Positions 54,661 through 62,640 of a stretch of 64,000 nt of DNA are shown piece by piece. Under the pieces are notes generated by a model. It ran no database searches, was not told where the DNA came from, and was given only the letters and a program-made list of their open reading frames with translations. Source of the stretch: Bacillota bacterium (GTDB lineage Bacteria; Bacillota; Clostridia; Christensenellales; SZUA-584); contig JAEZIZ010000083.1 of the NCBI GenBank assembly GCA_023415915.1, positions 1-64,000 of the forward strand. The letters are read 5' to 3'. How positions within the stretch are numbered: position 1 is the stretch's first letter; the number at the start of each line of letters is the position of its first letter. The translations under genes and the position numbers were made by a program.

Positions 54661-55242
54661 ATGAAAGCGGTACTGGTTAACGGAAGCCCGAGAGAGAAAG
54701 GCAACACGTATTATATGCTCTCTGTAGTGGCGAAAGAGCTGGAATCAAGAGGCGTGAGCACTCGCATAATACAGGCTGGAGGCCGGGACATACACGGCTG
54801 CATAGCGTGCGAAGCGTGCAGAAAGAGCGGCAAGCCAAGGTGCGCGTTTGGCGACGACATAGTGAACGAGGCGATAGAGGCGATAGAGCAGGCCGACGCG
54901 CTGGTGCTCGGCTCCCCCGTTTATTTCGGAAGCCTTACGGCGCAGATGAAGGCGTTTATCGACAGGGTGGGCTACGCCGGAAGGCCGCACAAGCTTTTAA
55001 AAGGCAAGGTGTGCGCGAGCGTGGCTGTAGCGCGGCGCAACGGCGCGCTTTTCGCTTTCAACTCTATGAACAACCTGTTCACTATAGGCGAGGCTATAGT
55101 CGTGGGCTCGAGCTATTGGAACCAGGGAGTTGGAAGACTGCCCGGCGAGGTAGAAAAGGACGAGGAAGGCGTAGACACGATGAAAACGCTTGGGCAGAAT
55201 ATGGCCGATGTATTGTTCACGCTGAAAAGTAGAATGTATTGA
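54661..55242 (+). CDS. Iron-sulfur flavoprotein / NAD(P)H-dependent FMN reductase
   Basis: A 193-residue flavodoxin-fold protein with FMN motif NGSPREKGNT (residues 7-16) and the compact cysteine cluster CIACEACRKSGKPRC (C-x2-C-x2-C-x7-C, about 47-61), which is the Isf-type [4Fe-4S] site. A further FMN loop lies at GSPVYFGSLTAQMKAFIDR. AGGAGGG precedes the ATG. Such proteins pass electrons between ferredoxin-like donors and unknown acceptors in anaerobes. Confidence 0.9.
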   Translation: MKAVLVNGSPREKGNTYYMLSVVAKELESRGVSTRIIQAGGRDIHGCIACEACRKSGKPRCAFGDDIVNEAIEAIEQADALVLGSPVYFGSLTAQMKAFIDRVGYAGRPHKLLKGKVCASVAVARRNGALFAFNSMNNLFTIGEAIVVGSSYWNQGVGRLPGEVEKDEEGVDTMKTLGQNMADVLFTLKSRMY

Positions 55243-55247
55243 CTATA

Positions 55248-55325
55248 TACCCCAGCAAGTCTCACAACTTGCCGGGGACCCCGTATACACACCCTAGCAA
55301 GCCACACGACTTGCCGGGGACCCTG
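55248..55325 (+). repeat. Two tandem REP-like palindromes
   Basis: ACCCCAGCAAGTC-TCACAA-CTTGCCGGGGACCCC and ACCCTAGCAAGCC-ACACGA-CTTGCCGGGGACCCT, period about 40 nt, directly after the flavoprotein stop codon and before its terminator. Confidence 0.9.
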
Positions 55326-55337
55326 TAATAAAGCAAC

Positions 55338-55366
55338 GCCCGGCTTTTAGCCGGGCTTATATTTTT
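55338..55366 (+). terminator. Terminator after the iron-sulfur flavoprotein
   Basis: GCCCGGC-TTTTA-GCCGGGC hairpin (55338-55356) followed by TTATATTTTT on the plus strand. Confidence 0.8.
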
Positions 55367-55368
55367 AA

Positions 55369-55788
55369 TTATTCAGCCGTCATTTCCTCCAGCTTTGCGT
55401 ACAGCGACGGGGCAACGCGCTTTAATGAATGCGGGCGGAAAGCCCTGTCCACGAAAACATGCGTCGAATGGCCTGTAGCTATGATCTTTGCGTCCTTCTC
55501 GCGCAGTATTTCATATGTGAACTTTACTTTTATAGAGCTTACGTCCGCAACGGTAAGCCGCACGGTAAGCTCGTCGTTGTAGCTCGCGGGATGAAAGTAT
55601 TTGCATCTGTCGGATACCGGCGCGAGAAAATACCCTAAGTCTTCTATCTCCTTATAGCTCATGCCGCACTGTTTTACGAGCTCTTCAAGCGCTTCGTCAA
55701 ACCAGTTGAAGTAATTAGCATGATGTGCGTATCCCTGCCTGCCCGCCTCGGAATATCTTACGCGTATCCTGCACTCGACATTTCTCAT
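55369..55788 (-). CDS. Hotdog-fold acyl-CoA thioesterase-like protein
   Basis: A 139-residue 4HBT/YbgC-type protein with the helix motif HHANYFNWFDEALEEL (about residues 22-37). In active members the segment before it has an Asp (YAETDQMG type); here the same place reads YSEAGRQG, so the usual catalytic Asp is replaced. The product could use another residue or be a binding protein. The start at 55788 has GGAGGG upstream. It is the last gene of the dnaE-mtrB run, after a REP-like element. Confidence 0.82.
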   Translation of the reverse strand: MRNVECRIRVRYSEAGRQGYAHHANYFNWFDEALEELVKQCGMSYKEIEDLGYFLAPVSDRCKYFHPASYNDELTVRLTVADVSSIKVKFTYEILREKDAKIIATGHSTHVFVDRAFRPHSLKRVAPSLYAKLEEMTAE

Positions 55789-55844
55789 TACTGACCCTCC
55801 AAAAAATCGCCCAAAAGTTCCTGCCTTTTGAGACAACGTATATA

Positions 55845-55884
55845 TACCCCATCAAGCCTTGCGTCTTGCTAGGGGCCCCGTATA
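55845..55884 (+). repeat. REP-like palindrome, single copy
   Basis: ACCCCATCAAGCC-TTGCG-TCTTGCTAGGGGCCCCGTAT between the small unknown gene and the thioesterase-like gene; it directly abuts the stop of the former. Confidence 0.88.
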
Positions 55885-56082
55885 TTAATATCCGTTTTCC
55901 AGCAGTATTTCTCTTGCCGAGCCGGCCTCCGATTCAAGCACAAGTATCTCGTATGTATCGTCGCTGCTTTTTATTTTGCCGGAAACGTTAGAAAGCTTAA
56001 CAAGAATACCCTCGGATTCGAGCAGTTTCTGCATCTTGCAGGCAATCTTTCGAGAGCCGGCCATACCCACCACAATCCACAT
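55885..56082 (-). CDS. Small conserved-looking protein of unknown function
   Basis: A 65-residue protein beginning MWIVVGMAGSRKIACKMQ, with the layout of small DUF2007-like or ACT-like beta-alpha-beta domains: strand, helix (KIACKMQKLLESEG), strand, strand, helix (AREILLENG). A strong AGGAGG site precedes the ATG and it follows mtrB by 17 nt, so it is probably real and co-transcribed. I do not recognise a family with certainty. Confidence 0.7.
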   Translation of the reverse strand: MWIVVGMAGSRKIACKMQKLLESEGILVKLSNVSGKIKSSDDTYEILVLESEAGSAREILLENGY

Positions 56083-56099
56083 AGCCGCTCCTCCTGTTA

Positions 56100-56336
56100 C
56101 TATTCATCTCCGGAAACAACAATACCATGAGACGTAAGTATCTGCGCGTTCCCGCGTATCTTTATTGCGGACGTGTTCTCGGTAAACTGCGCTATCATTA
56201 CTTCGCCCCTGTCAAGCTTTTCGGTGTGATGAAACTTGGTGTCCCTTCCCCTGGTCATGCCTATGATATTGACTCCGTCTTTGAGCGCCTTTACGACTAT
56301 GAATTCCTGACCAACGTTGTTATTGGAAGCATCCAT
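56100..56336 (-). CDS. mtrB: Tryptophan RNA-binding attenuation protein (TRAP)
   Basis: Forms an 11-subunit ring that, with bound tryptophan, wraps GAG/UAG repeats in trp mRNAs. The 78-residue protein matches B. subtilis MtrB closely: [32 protein letters not shown] and [14 protein letters not shown]. The RNA-contacting residues known as Lys37, Lys56 and Arg58 in B. subtilis are all present (here Lys40, Lys59, Arg61), as is the tryptophan-site Thr. It has GGGGTG upstream. No trp genes or folE (mtrA) lie in this window. Confidence 0.96.
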   Translation of the reverse strand: MDASNNNVGQEFIVVKALKDGVNIIGMTRGRDTKFHHTEKLDRGEVMIAQFTENTSAIKIRGNAQILTSHGIVVSGDE

Positions 56337-56405
56337 CTTAATTCACCCCAGCTTTATTTGGTAATATACTAACATAAGAGCAGCGGCTCTTCAATAGACG
56401 CGATG

Positions 56406-59400
56406 TCATTTTACAACCACGTTCTCATTGCCAAAAGTTGAAATGAGGTTGTTTATAAGCGAACCCGTGAGAGAAACTTTAAGCCCGTTGCCTGTTTTTA
56501 TCCTCTCTCCGGTCCTTTCGACGACTATGTTTACAGACTCGGTGCCGGGCGAAGTTTTGAGTATGCGCTTTAAACGATCTGTATCCTCTCCCATGTCCTT
56601 AGGTATGCGCACGTACAGCTTTTTGCCGCTGAATTTCGCGTCTTCCTTTTCGTACGGCGCGATATCCTCGACGAGCAGCATAGGTGGTTCGTCCTCCCGT
56701 ATATCAACCTTGCCCGTTACGCGCACAATCGTGTCGTTAACCAGCATCAGCTCGCATTTCTGGTAAACGCTTGGGAATATGATCAGTTCTATCGTACCAT
56801 AGAGGTCTTCAAGATATGCGCCCGCCATCATTTTTTTCTGCTTTGTGGAGCGCCGCCTTATGCCGCTTAATATACCTACTAGTTCTACCACTCTCGATTC
56901 GAAGTATTTTGCAGAATCGGCGTCTTCATTCGCGGACAGTATCTTGTATATGTTTATGTCGCGCTTTTCCAGATCATCTTTGTACTGGTCGAGCGGGTGG
57001 CCCGAAAGGTAAACACCGGTGGCTATCTTCTCCATCGTCAAAAGCTGGTCTTTTTCATATTCGGCCGTGTCGGGATAGTCGTCCGAGTCCGCAATGCCGA
57101 TTGACGCTTCGTCAAACAGCGATACCTGCCCGGAAACGTTCTTCTTTTTAGCGTCCTGCGCCGATTTAAGTACGCGGTCGCTGACCGCCATAAGCTGGGA
57201 GCGCTTGAGCCCGAGGCTGTCAAAGCAGCCCGCGAGAATAAAGCCTTCGAGCATCTTCTTGTTGATAAAATCAACCGTCCTGTTAATGAACTCCCTAAAA
57301 CTTGTAAACTTGCCCTTTTCCCTCTCCTTAACTATATACTCCGCCGCGTGGCCTACGTCCCTTATGGCGGCGAAGCCGAACCTTATCGCCCCGTTTTCCA
57401 CAGAAAACAGGTATTTGGATTTATTGATATCGGGCGGCAGCATCTTTATGCCGGCGCTCGCACAATACTGTATGTAAGCAGAGATTTTGTCGGGCACGCC
57501 TATAAAGCTGTTTAGCAGCGCCGTGAAATATTCGGCTTTGTAGTAGTATTTTAGATAAGCGGTATAGTATGATATGACGGCGTACGCGCACGCGTGCGAT
57601 TTGTTGAACGCGTATTCGGCAAAGTCCATCATCTGGTTGAATATCTGCTCCGCTACGGGGGCGGGCACGCCGCGTTTTACCGCTCCGTCCACTCCGCTCT
57701 TCTCGTCACCGTATATGAAAACCTGCCGCTCTTTTTCCATCACGTCTTTTTTCTTTTTAGCCATAGCGCGGCGCACGAGATCGCTGCGCCCGTACGAATA
57801 CCCGGCAAGCTCCCGGACTATTTCCATTACCTGCTCCTGGTATACTATGCAGCCGAACGTGTCCTTAAGTATGTTTTCAAGCAACGGGTGCGCGTATTTT
57901 ATGTTTTTTGAGTCGCGCCTTGCCGCGAGATAAGCGGGTATGCTTTCCATTGGCCCCGGGCGGAACAGAGCAATTACGACCATTATGTCGCCTAAGTTTT
58001 CTGCCTTCATCTGCATAGCCAGCTGCCGCATCCCCGAGCTTTCAAGCTGGAATATTCCGTCGGTGTCGCCCGAAGCTATAAGGTCGTAAACGTTCTTGTC
58101 ATCGAAACGCAGATGTTCAAGGTCTACGTCTATACCTCTTGTCTCCTTTATTATCTCCGTTGCGTGGCGTATAACGGTTAAGTTTCTGAGCCCCAGAAAG
58201 TCCATCTTCAAAAGCCCGAGGGTCTCGAGCGTGGTCATAGGAAACTGCGTTATTACGCTTCCGTCACGCGGGTTTATCTGAAGCGGCACATATTCGGTAA
58301 TCGGCAGGTTGGATATTACTACGCCCGCCGCGTGCGTGGAGGCGTGACGGGGTATGCCCTCTAATTTCATCGCCGTATCCAGCAGTTTTCTTATCTCAGG
58401 CTTGGTTTCATACTCGTTGCGCAGCCTAGCGTTTTCCTGCATCGCGCGCCGTATTGTCATCTTAAGCGCAAACGGCACCATCTTTGCTATCCTGTCCGCT
58501 TCGGCGACGGGGAACTTCTGCGCGCGCGCAACGTCGCGTATCACCTGCTTCGCGCCCAGAGTACCGAACGTAATTATCTGCGCCACCCTGTCTTCGCCGT
58601 ACTTGCTGACAACGTAATCGATAACCTCTCCCCTGCGCTCTATGCAGAAGTCTATGTCTATATCCGGCATGCTTATGCGCTCGGGGTTTAAAAAACGCTC
58701 GAATAATAGCTTGTATTCTATAGGGTCTATGTCCGTTATCCTGAGCGCGTACGCGGCAAGGCTGCCCGCCGCGCTGCCCCTGCCGGGGCCTACGGATATG
58801 CCCCTGTCGCGCGCGAACTTTATAAAATCCCAGACTATGAGAAAATAGTCCGTAAAGCCCATGCTGTCTATTACGCCCAGCTCAAATTCAAGGCGCTGCT
58901 TGAGCTCGTCCGTAACATTTTCGTACCGGTTTTTCAGCCCTTCGAAGCATATTTTTCTCAAATACTCTTTGTTGCTTATGTTTTCCGGCACTTTGAAAAC
59001 CGGGAGATGTATGGACTTAAAGTCCATCGTTACGCCGCACTTGTCGGCAATGGCGTTAGTGTTCGATATGGCTTCGGGAACGTGTTTGAAAAGCGCGGCC
59101 ATTTCTTCAGCGCTCTTTAAGTAAAATTCGTCCGTGCCGAATTTGAGCCTGTCGGTGTCGTCCACAAACGAGCGCGTCTGTATGCACAGCAGCACGTCCT
59201 GCGTCTCGGCGTCTTCGCGGGCTATATAGTGCACGTCGTTGGTGGCGACAAGCGGTATCGAAAGGCGACTGCCCATGTCTATAAGCGCCGCGTTCACAGG
59301 CTTTTGCTCGGGCAGGAAATGATCCTGCAGCTCGAGATAGAAATCCTCGCCGAACATGTCGCGTAAACGCGCGGCCAGCCTTTCCGCGGCGGCAATGTCG

Positions 59401-59843
59401 CCGCTCATTATATATCGCGGTATGTCTCCCGCCAGACACGCCGAGAGGCAAATAAGCCCGTCTTTGTATTTGCCCAGCACGTCATAGTCTATTCTCGGTT
59501 TATGATAAAACCCTTGGGTGAACGCAATCGAAGAAAGGCGCATCAGGTTTTTGTAGCCCTCGTTGTTTTTGGCAAGCAGCACTAGATGCGAGTATTCCTT
59601 CATGGCCTTGGTTTTGTCGGCAAGACTGCCCGGAGCGACATAGACCTCGCAGCCGATAATTGGCTTTACGCCCTCCTCTTCGGCTTTCCTGTAGAAGTCT
59701 ACAACGCCGTACATTACGCCGTGGTCGGTGATAGCGGCGCTGTACATGCCCATCTGCTTTACGCGCTCTATTAAATCGTTTATCCTCGCCGTGCCGTCCA
59801 GCAGGCTGTATTCGGTATGCAGGTGTAAATGTGTAAAATCCAT
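56406..59843 (-). CDS. dnaE: DNA polymerase III alpha subunit, DnaE type
   Basis: A replicative C-family polymerase of 1145 residues. The PHP domain comes first (THLHLHTEYSLLDG, TDHGVMYG). The polymerase domain follows, with catalytic aspartates in MPDIDIDF (near residue 407) and FGTLGAKQVIRDVAR. Then come tandem HhH, an OB-fold (about 970-1060) and a short C-terminal domain. There is no 3'-5' exonuclease domain, so this is DnaE and not PolC. GGAGG precedes the ATG. The order dnaE-mtrB-small gene is on one strand. Confidence 0.97.
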   Translation of the reverse strand: MDFTHLHLHTEYSLLDGTARINDLIERVKQMGMYSAAITDHGVMYGVVDFYRKAEEEGVKPIIGCEVYVAPGSLADKTKAMKEYSHLVLLAKNNEGYKNLMRLSSIAFTQGFYHKPRIDYDVLGKYKDGLICLSACLAGDIPRYIMSGDIAAAERLAARLRDMFGEDFYLELQDHFLPEQKPVNAALIDMGSRLSIPLVATNDVHYIAREDAETQDVLLCIQTRSFVDDTDRLKFGTDEFYLKSAEEMAALFKHVPEAISNTNAIADKCGVTMDFKSIHLPVFKVPENISNKEYLRKICFEGLKNRYENVTDELKQRLEFELGVIDSMGFTDYFLIVWDFIKFARDRGISVGPGRGSAAGSLAAYALRITDIDPIEYKLLFERFLNPERISMPDIDIDFCIERRGEVIDYVVSKYGEDRVAQIITFGTLGAKQVIRDVARAQKFPVAEADRIAKMVPFALKMTIRRAMQENARLRNEYETKPEIRKLLDTAMKLEGIPRHASTHAAGVVISNLPITEYVPLQINPRDGSVITQFPMTTLETLGLLKMDFLGLRNLTVIRHATEIIKETRGIDVDLEHLRFDDKNVYDLIASGDTDGIFQLESSGMRQLAMQMKAENLGDIMVVIALFRPGPMESIPAYLAARRDSKNIKYAHPLLENILKDTFGCIVYQEQVMEIVRELAGYSYGRSDLVRRAMAKKKKDVMEKERQVFIYGDEKSGVDGAVKRGVPAPVAEQIFNQMMDFAEYAFNKSHACAYAVISYYTAYLKYYYKAEYFTALLNSFIGVPDKISAYIQYCASAGIKMLPPDINKSKYLFSVENGAIRFGFAAIRDVGHAAEYIVKEREKGKFTSFREFINRTVDFINKKMLEGFILAGCFDSLGLKRSQLMAVSDRVLKSAQDAKKKNVSGQVSLFDEASIGIADSDDYPDTAEYEKDQLLTMEKIATGVYLSGHPLDQYKDDLEKRDINIYKILSANEDADSAKYFESRVVELVGILSGIRRRSTKQKKMMAGAYLEDLYGTIELIIFPSVYQKCELMLVNDTIVRVTGKVDIREDEPPMLLVEDIAPYEKEDAKFSGKKLYVRIPKDMGEDTDRLKRILKTSPGTESVNIVVERTGERIKTGNGLKVSLTGSLINNLISTFGNENVVVK

Positions 59844-59999
59844 TAAACGCCTCCATACCTATAATACTCTAAAAGCAGCCTCCGTTCAAATACTTTAATT
59901 GCTCTATAATTGGTTTGGAAACCGCATAAAACGCTGAAAGTAAAATATACATACCGCGGGCGATATGTTATAATTTAATAAAAGTTTTTGGAGAGTGCA

Positions 60000-60758
60000 A
60001 TGCGGCAACGCAGTAGTGGCAGAATAAGACGTGCGGTAAAGATAATACTTGTGATATTGTTTTGGCTTGCCGTATGGCAGATCGCTTCTATGCTGGTAAA
60101 CAGGTCTCTTTACATGCCTTCCCCTGCCGAAACGTTTACAGCTTTAAGCAGAATTGTTGTGACGGAAAAATTCTGGCTCGACGTAGCGTTCACGTTTTAC
60201 CGCGTCGTTTTCGGAATAGCGATATCTTTTGTTTCGGGCATAGCACTTGCTTACCTTGCGTCGCGCTGGAGCGTGCTGGAAACGCTGCTGGGCCCCGCTG
60301 TAACCGCAGTAAAATCTACGCCTGTGGCTTCTGTTATAATACTGGCGCTCGTATGGTTCGACTCGTCGTTCGTGCCCGTGTTTTCCTGCGTGCTGCTGTG
60401 TTTTCCCATATTCTATACGAACACTCTCTCCGGCATAAAATCTGTGGACAAGGATTTGCTTGAAATGGCCGCCGTATTCGGAGTAAGGCACAAAAGAGTG
60501 CTGACCGGCATAAGCGTGCCTTCCGTGCTGCCCAATGTCTATTCGGCGCTGTCCATATGCCTAGGGTTTTCGTGGAAATCGGTAGTCGCCGCCGAGGTGC
60601 TCGCAAGCTCAAAGCATTCCATGGGTTATAACCTTTATACTACAAAGCTTAGCCTCGAGACGCCGGAGCTGTTTGCGTGGACGTTAACAATAATAATAGT
60701 AAGCATAATTGTGGAAAAAGGGCTAAAGCGCATACTGCCGCGGGGTAACAGGCTATGA
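60000..60758 (+). CDS. ABC transporter permease (SsuC/TauC type)
   Basis: A 252-residue inner-membrane protein with about six helices and the EAA-type coupling loop EMAAVFGVRHKRVLTGISVPSVLPN (split: EMAAVFGVRHKR and VLTGISVPSVLPN, about 165-190). This family takes up sulfonates, nitrate, taurine or pyrimidine precursors. The ATG at 60000 has GGAGAG upstream and a TATAAT box lies at 59969-59974. No substrate-binding protein gene is next to it, so the substrate cannot be guessed. Confidence 0.9.
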   Translation: MRQRSSGRIRRAVKIILVILFWLAVWQIASMLVNRSLYMPSPAETFTALSRIVVTEKFWLDVAFTFYRVVFGIAISFVSGIALAYLASRWSVLETLLGPAVTAVKSTPVASVIILALVWFDSSFVPVFSCVLLCFPIFYTNTLSGIKSVDKDLLEMAAVFGVRHKRVLTGISVPSVLPNVYSALSICLGFSWKSVVAAEVLASSKHSMGYNLYTTKLSLETPELFAWTLTIIIVSIIVEKGLKRILPRGNRL

Positions 60759-61369
60759 GCATAAGGCTTGAGTCGCTTACAAAAAAATTCGGCGAACAGG
60801 TTTTGTTCGACAATATAAACTTGGAGATTCCTCTTAACAGGACCACCGTGCTCGCGGGGCCTTCGGGCTGCGGCAAGACGACGCTGCTTAGGATACTCGC
60901 GGGGCTTGATAAAGACTATACGGGGAATGTGACGGGCGTGCCTGAGAAAAAATCCTTCATGTTTCAGGAGGATAGGCTATTGCCCTGGCAGAGCGTTAAA
61001 GGCAATATTGAGTTTGTGCTGAAAGACATAATGGGTAAAGACGAGATGGACGCCGTAACGCGGGACATTATAGAAGCAATGCGGCTTACGGGGCATGAAG
61101 ACAAGACGCCTTCCAAGCTATCGGGCGGCATGAAACGCCGTGTCGCTATGGCCCGCGCTTACTGCTGCCCTGCCGAGCTTTACTTGCTCGACGAGCCGTT
61201 CAAAGGCTTTGACTCAAAGCTGTTAAACGATATGATCTCGCTTTTCAAACGGCTTTTTATAGAGCGGGAAAAGAGCGTAATACTCGTAACGCACGACGAA
61301 GCGGTAATAAGCGGACTGGGGCAAAACCTTATTGATATAAGCGGGTTTTGCAGAGCAAGCGGGCGTTGA
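60755..61369 (+). CDS. ABC transporter ATP-binding protein
   Basis: A 204-residue ATPase with Walker A GPSGCGKTT (about 34-42), the signature LSGGMKRRVAMARA and Walker B LYLLDEPFKGFD. It overlaps the permease by 4 nt and forms a two-gene transporter of the nitrate/sulfonate/taurine class. It is a little shorter than usual (about 240) at the C-terminus. Confidence 0.92.
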   Translation: MSIRLESLTKKFGEQVLFDNINLEIPLNRTTVLAGPSGCGKTTLLRILAGLDKDYTGNVTGVPEKKSFMFQEDRLLPWQSVKGNIEFVLKDIMGKDEMDAVTRDIIEAMRLTGHEDKTPSKLSGGMKRRVAMARAYCCPAELYLLDEPFKGFDSKLLNDMISLFKRLFIEREKSVILVTHDEAVISGLGQNLIDISGFCRASGR

Positions 61370-61422
61370 TGAAATAGCCCCTTATAAAGCTATAAAGTTT
61401 TATTTAATAGCGTAAGAATATA

Positions 61423-61460
61423 AAAACACCCCCGGCATTTAATTTTACCGGGAGTGTTTT
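61423..61460. terminator. Bidirectional terminator
   Basis: AAAACAC...CCCGG and CCGGG...GTGTTTT arms (61423-61460) with A/T runs on both sides. It ends the ABC operon on the plus strand and the SleB-like gene on the minus strand. Confidence 0.8.
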
Positions 61461-61504
61461 ATATATTAAATTTTATAATGATATTCAGTTTTGTGTTTTG
61501 CCTG

Positions 61505-62200
61505 TCACCATTTGCCGCAATAAAAACTGTGGTTTCCTATCCTGTCGAAATATTTGCCGTGCCAGTTTTTCCTTTTGCTTTTCTGGAAATAGTACATGTT
61601 CTTAGGATAAGGCGAATTGTCTATCGCGTATTCGACCGCTTCTAAGCAAGCGTCGTCGTAACGTTTGCTTACCGCGAACTGGTGTCTTGAAAAAACTACG
61701 CTCTTAATAGACTTTCCGAATTTGCCGCTTTCGTACCTGTTTAGTATAACCTGCGCAACCGCGACTTTGCCCTCGAAGCTTTCACCGCGCGCTTCCGCGT
61801 ATACGACACGCGCTATCATATTCTTTTCGTCGTCGGTGTACTTCTCGGGCAGTATCACTATACCCTCGGCGTGTATGAACTTTGGCGCGCGTGCGTCGGC
61901 TTCTATATCTGCAACCGGCGTGTAACCGAGTACAAGTTCCTTTATATGCGTGCCTGCGGAAATATTCCCTTTTTTCTGGTTACGCGATTCTGTTTCTATC
62001 CCCCTGTTCTTCCCTTGCGTATAATGCGGTTTTGCAAGGGCTTCGCTGAATTCCACGCCGGGCAGGTCAAGCGCCCCCCGGAGTCCTATTGCGTTCGCCG
62101 TTATTCCAATCGGCCTTTCTGCGGCAAACGTGGTTATTTCGAATATACTGAGCAGCAATCCAATGGTCACAAGCAATATAATCGTCTTTTTTACTATTAT
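61505..62200 (-). CDS. SleB/CwlJ-type cell wall hydrolase
   Basis: The C-terminal domain (from about residue 120) is a SleB-type hydrolase with ARVVYAEARGESFEGKVAVAQVILNR, given here as RVVYAEARGES and KVAVAQVILNR, plus YYFQKS and HSFYCGKW. The first Glu is the likely catalytic acid. An N-terminal signal-like helix is present. No ATG, GTG or TTG starts at a proper distance from the strong GGGAG (62208-62212). Exactly 7 nt after it is ATA at 62200, which gives a perfect signal peptide (IIVKKTIILLVTIGLLL). The next usual start is a TTG at 62176, without a site. Either an ATA start or the TTG is used. Confidence 0.85.
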   Translation of the reverse strand: MIVKKTIILLVTIGLLLSIFEITTFAAERPIGITANAIGLRGALDLPGVEFSEALAKPHYTQGKNRGIETESRNQKKGNISAGTHIKELVLGYTPVADIEADARAPKFIHAEGIVILPEKYTDDEKNMIARVVYAEARGESFEGKVAVAQVILNRYESGKFGKSIKSVVFSRHQFAVSKRYDDACLEAVEYAIDNSPYPKNMYYFQKSKRKNWHGKYFDRIGNHSFYCGKW

Positions 62201-62640
62201 TACTTTTCTCCCTTCGATTTCACTTTAATAATGCTCGCCTGTAATACAGTTTATGAACATTATGTGAGTGATGATACGCGTATAATATAATTATTATTAA
62301 CATATTATGGTTGATATATTCATATCATACGCACACAGCGCTAGATTATCGCTTAAATATTACGATTTGTCAAGGAAATTGAAATATATCTGTAACATAA
62401 TGCAAATTAAGGAACGTAAATTATCATAATATGGTAATTTTTATAATATTACTTATTCGTTTTAAGGAATAGTTGGGCGGTATTTCATGGGCGGGGATGG
62501 AACCCCGCCCCTACGGACATAAGAGTAACTTCTCGAATAGTTGGGACGGTCTTTGACCGTCAAAACGGGGCGCATTACCGCTTTCTGAAGGCTTTTTTAA
62601 TATTTAATGGTTGTGCCAAATAGATGCCACGGCTTTTCCG
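62201..62640. repeat. Intergenic region with palindromic repeats
   Basis: AT-rich to about 62460, then GGGCGGGG-ATGGAA-CCCCGCCC (62489-62510), a repeat frequent in many bacterial genomes, and GACGGT/ACCGTC (62545-62561). Both are preceded by GAATAGTTGGG(A)CGGT (62467 and 62535), so the unit is a direct repeat with a variant hairpin. No gene is seen. Confidence 0.65.
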
